Below are positions 5,496 to 6,580 of a DNA stretch of 6,580 nt, one piece after another. The DNA comes from an uncultured Porphyromonadaceae bacterium (GTDB lineage: Bacteria > Bacteroidota > Bacteroidia > Bacteroidales > Muribaculaceae), in assembly GCA_947176285.1 (NCBI GenBank), contig CAMWQF010000161.1:1-6580 (forward strand). Reading direction: 5' to 3'. The notes below the pieces were generated by a model, which was not told where the DNA came from, searched no databases, and saw only the letters and a list, made by a program, of their open reading frames with translations. Position numbers and translations under genes: made by a program. Each line of letters begins with the position of its first letter. Within the stretch, counting starts at the first letter, position 1.

Positions 5496-6580
5496 ATGAG
5501 CAATAACTGGAATTATCAACCACTTACGCGTCAGGAGCAGGAGAAAGCGGATGCTCTCCTTCCTGTCTGTGGGGGCATCACCCCGGTGCCCGAACTGCTG
5601 TTGCGCCGAGGTGTCAGTACCCCGGAGGAAGCCGTCGGATTTTTATCCCCTTCCCTTGATGACCTTCATGATCCATTCCTTATGCCTGATATGGACAAGG
5701 CTGTCAACCGCCTCAATCGTGCCATGGGAGCCAAGGAAAAGATCATGATTTATGGAGATTATGATGTAGACGGAACTACAGCAGTTGCACTTGTCTACAA
5801 ATATCTACAGAATTACTACAGCAATATCGAATATTATATTCCTACAAGGTATGAGGAAGGCTACGGTATATCGCGAAAAAGCATTGAATATGCTGCTGAA
5901 AACGATATAAAACTTGTAGTCGTGCTTGATTGTGGAATTAAGGCTATCGATGAGATTGCATATGCAAAACAACTTGGTATTGACTTTATAATATGCGACC
6001 ATCATGTGCCTGACGATGAACTCCCTCCTGCTGTTGCGATTCTAAATCCGAAGATGCCGGGATCTCCTTATCCCTGTCCTCATTTGAGCGGTTGCGGTGT
6101 CGGATTTAAATTCATGCAGGGTTTTGCAAAAAGCAATGGTCTTGGTAATCATAATGAACTGAACTCCCTTCTCGACCTTGTCGCTGTCAGCATTGCTGCC
6201 GATATAGTTCCTATTGTTGGGGAAAACCGTATTATGGCTTATCATGGCCTTCGCCGGCTTAATTCTAATCCGAATCTGGGTCTTCGAAGCATCATTCGAC
6301 TTTGTAAACTTACCAATAAGGACATCACAATATCTGATGTGATTTTCAAAATTGGACCTCGAATTAATGCCTCCGGACGTATGCAAAGCGGTATGGAAGC
6401 AGTTGGGCTGCTCGTAACCCGCGATCTCCATGATGCTTATCAGCGTGGAGCAGAAATCGACCAATATAATAAAGACCTCAAGGAACTCGACAAAAAGATC
6501 ACTGAGGAAGCCAATGAACTTATTGAGAATAATGTCAGCATCGTTCATGGAAAGCGATCGATAGTCATTTATAACAAAAA
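5496..6580 (+). CDS. recJ: Single-stranded-DNA-specific exonuclease RecJ, 3' end outside window
   Basis: RecJ degrades single-stranded DNA 5' to 3' in recombination (RecF pathway), mismatch repair and processing of stalled forks. The frame is open from the ATG at 5496 to the window edge (361 complete codons). The family is usually about 570 residues, so roughly the last 200 are missing. DHH-family phosphoesterase motifs are clear: GDYDVDGTT (Asp88, Asp90, Asp92), VVVLDCGIK with Asp145, the namesake Asp168-His169-His170 followed by VP, and SIAADIVP with Asp236. The DHHA1 part begins with KIGPRINASGRM (285-296), the conserved substrate-binding loop. The N-terminal stretch with LLLRRGVSTPEEAVGFLSPSLDDLHDPF (34-61 region) is also typical RecJ. 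The ATG is the first start after the promoter, has no Shine-Dalgarno, and gives the standard family N-terminus beginning with a Trp five residues in. All catalytic residues in view are intact. Confidence 0.95.
   Translation, partial: MSNNWNYQPLTRQEQEKADALLPVCGGITPVPELLLRRGVSTPEEAVGFLSPSLDDLHDPFLMPDMDKAVNRLNRAMGAKEKIMIYGDYDVDGTTAVALVYKYLQNYYSNIEYYIPTRYEEGYGISRKSIEYAAENDIKLVVVLDCGIKAIDEIAYAKQLGIDFIICDHHVPDDELPPAVAILNPKMPGSPYPCPHLSGCGVGFKFMQGFAKSNGLGNHNELNSLLDLVAVSIAADIVPIVGENRIMAYHGLRRLNSNPNLGLRSIIRLCKLTNKDITISDVIFKIGPRINASGRMQSGMEAVGLLVTRDLHDAYQRGAEIDQYNKDLKELDKKITEEANELIENNVSIVHGKRSIVIYNK

Noticed and set aside
5551..5748. 65-codon reading frame on the plus strand at the start of recJ
   Set aside because: The recJ frame over the same bases gives the conserved RecJ N-terminus, so this is a shadow frame.
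6042..6548. 168-codon reading frame on the minus strand
   Set aside because: It lies entirely antisense to recJ, whose catalytic motifs are intact over this stretch. The translated product has no recognisable domain.

Overview
The window looks like chromosomal core DNA from a Bacteroidota bacterium, most likely order Bacteroidales and possibly Muribaculaceae-like. That placement is inferred from sequence style, because no search was run. Two gene-leading gaps carry the Bacteroidales-type promoter, with a -7 box TAnnTTTG and, for the first, a perfect TTTG box 19 nt upstream. No start codon has a Shine-Dalgarno sequence. The primase has the long, charged C-terminal region seen in Bacteroidota DnaG.

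Layout, all genes on the + strand. (1) The 3' end of a tRNA-Gln(CTG) is followed by a textbook intrinsic terminator. (2) A promoter leads into dapA (lysine and diaminopimelate synthesis), which overlaps dnaG (replication primase) by 4 nt. (3) A 142-nt gap holds a degenerate 8-bp tandem array of about 12 units. The array ends 8 nt before the next start codon, so that start codon is also in the array's 8-nt register. (4) An ABC exporter pair follows: a NatA/YhaQ-type ATPase and a NatB-type ABC-2 permease, again overlapping by 4 nt. The permease has an unusually short external loop. (5) A 235-nt gap contains a strong hairpin and a promoter. (6) The 5' part of recJ (ssDNA-specific 5'-3' exonuclease) runs off the right edge.

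The genes form two tightly overlapping pairs plus one separately promoted gene. dapA-dnaG links cell-wall/lysine precursor supply to replication initiation by position only. The ABC pair makes one transporter. recJ has its own promoter and acts in recombination and repair.

I see no mobile element, CRISPR array, phage gene or defence island. The most unusual structure is the 8-bp array. Next come the shortened NatB-type permease and the replaced residues in the lysine-binding and dimer-interface region of DapA. I found no clearly new biological system.
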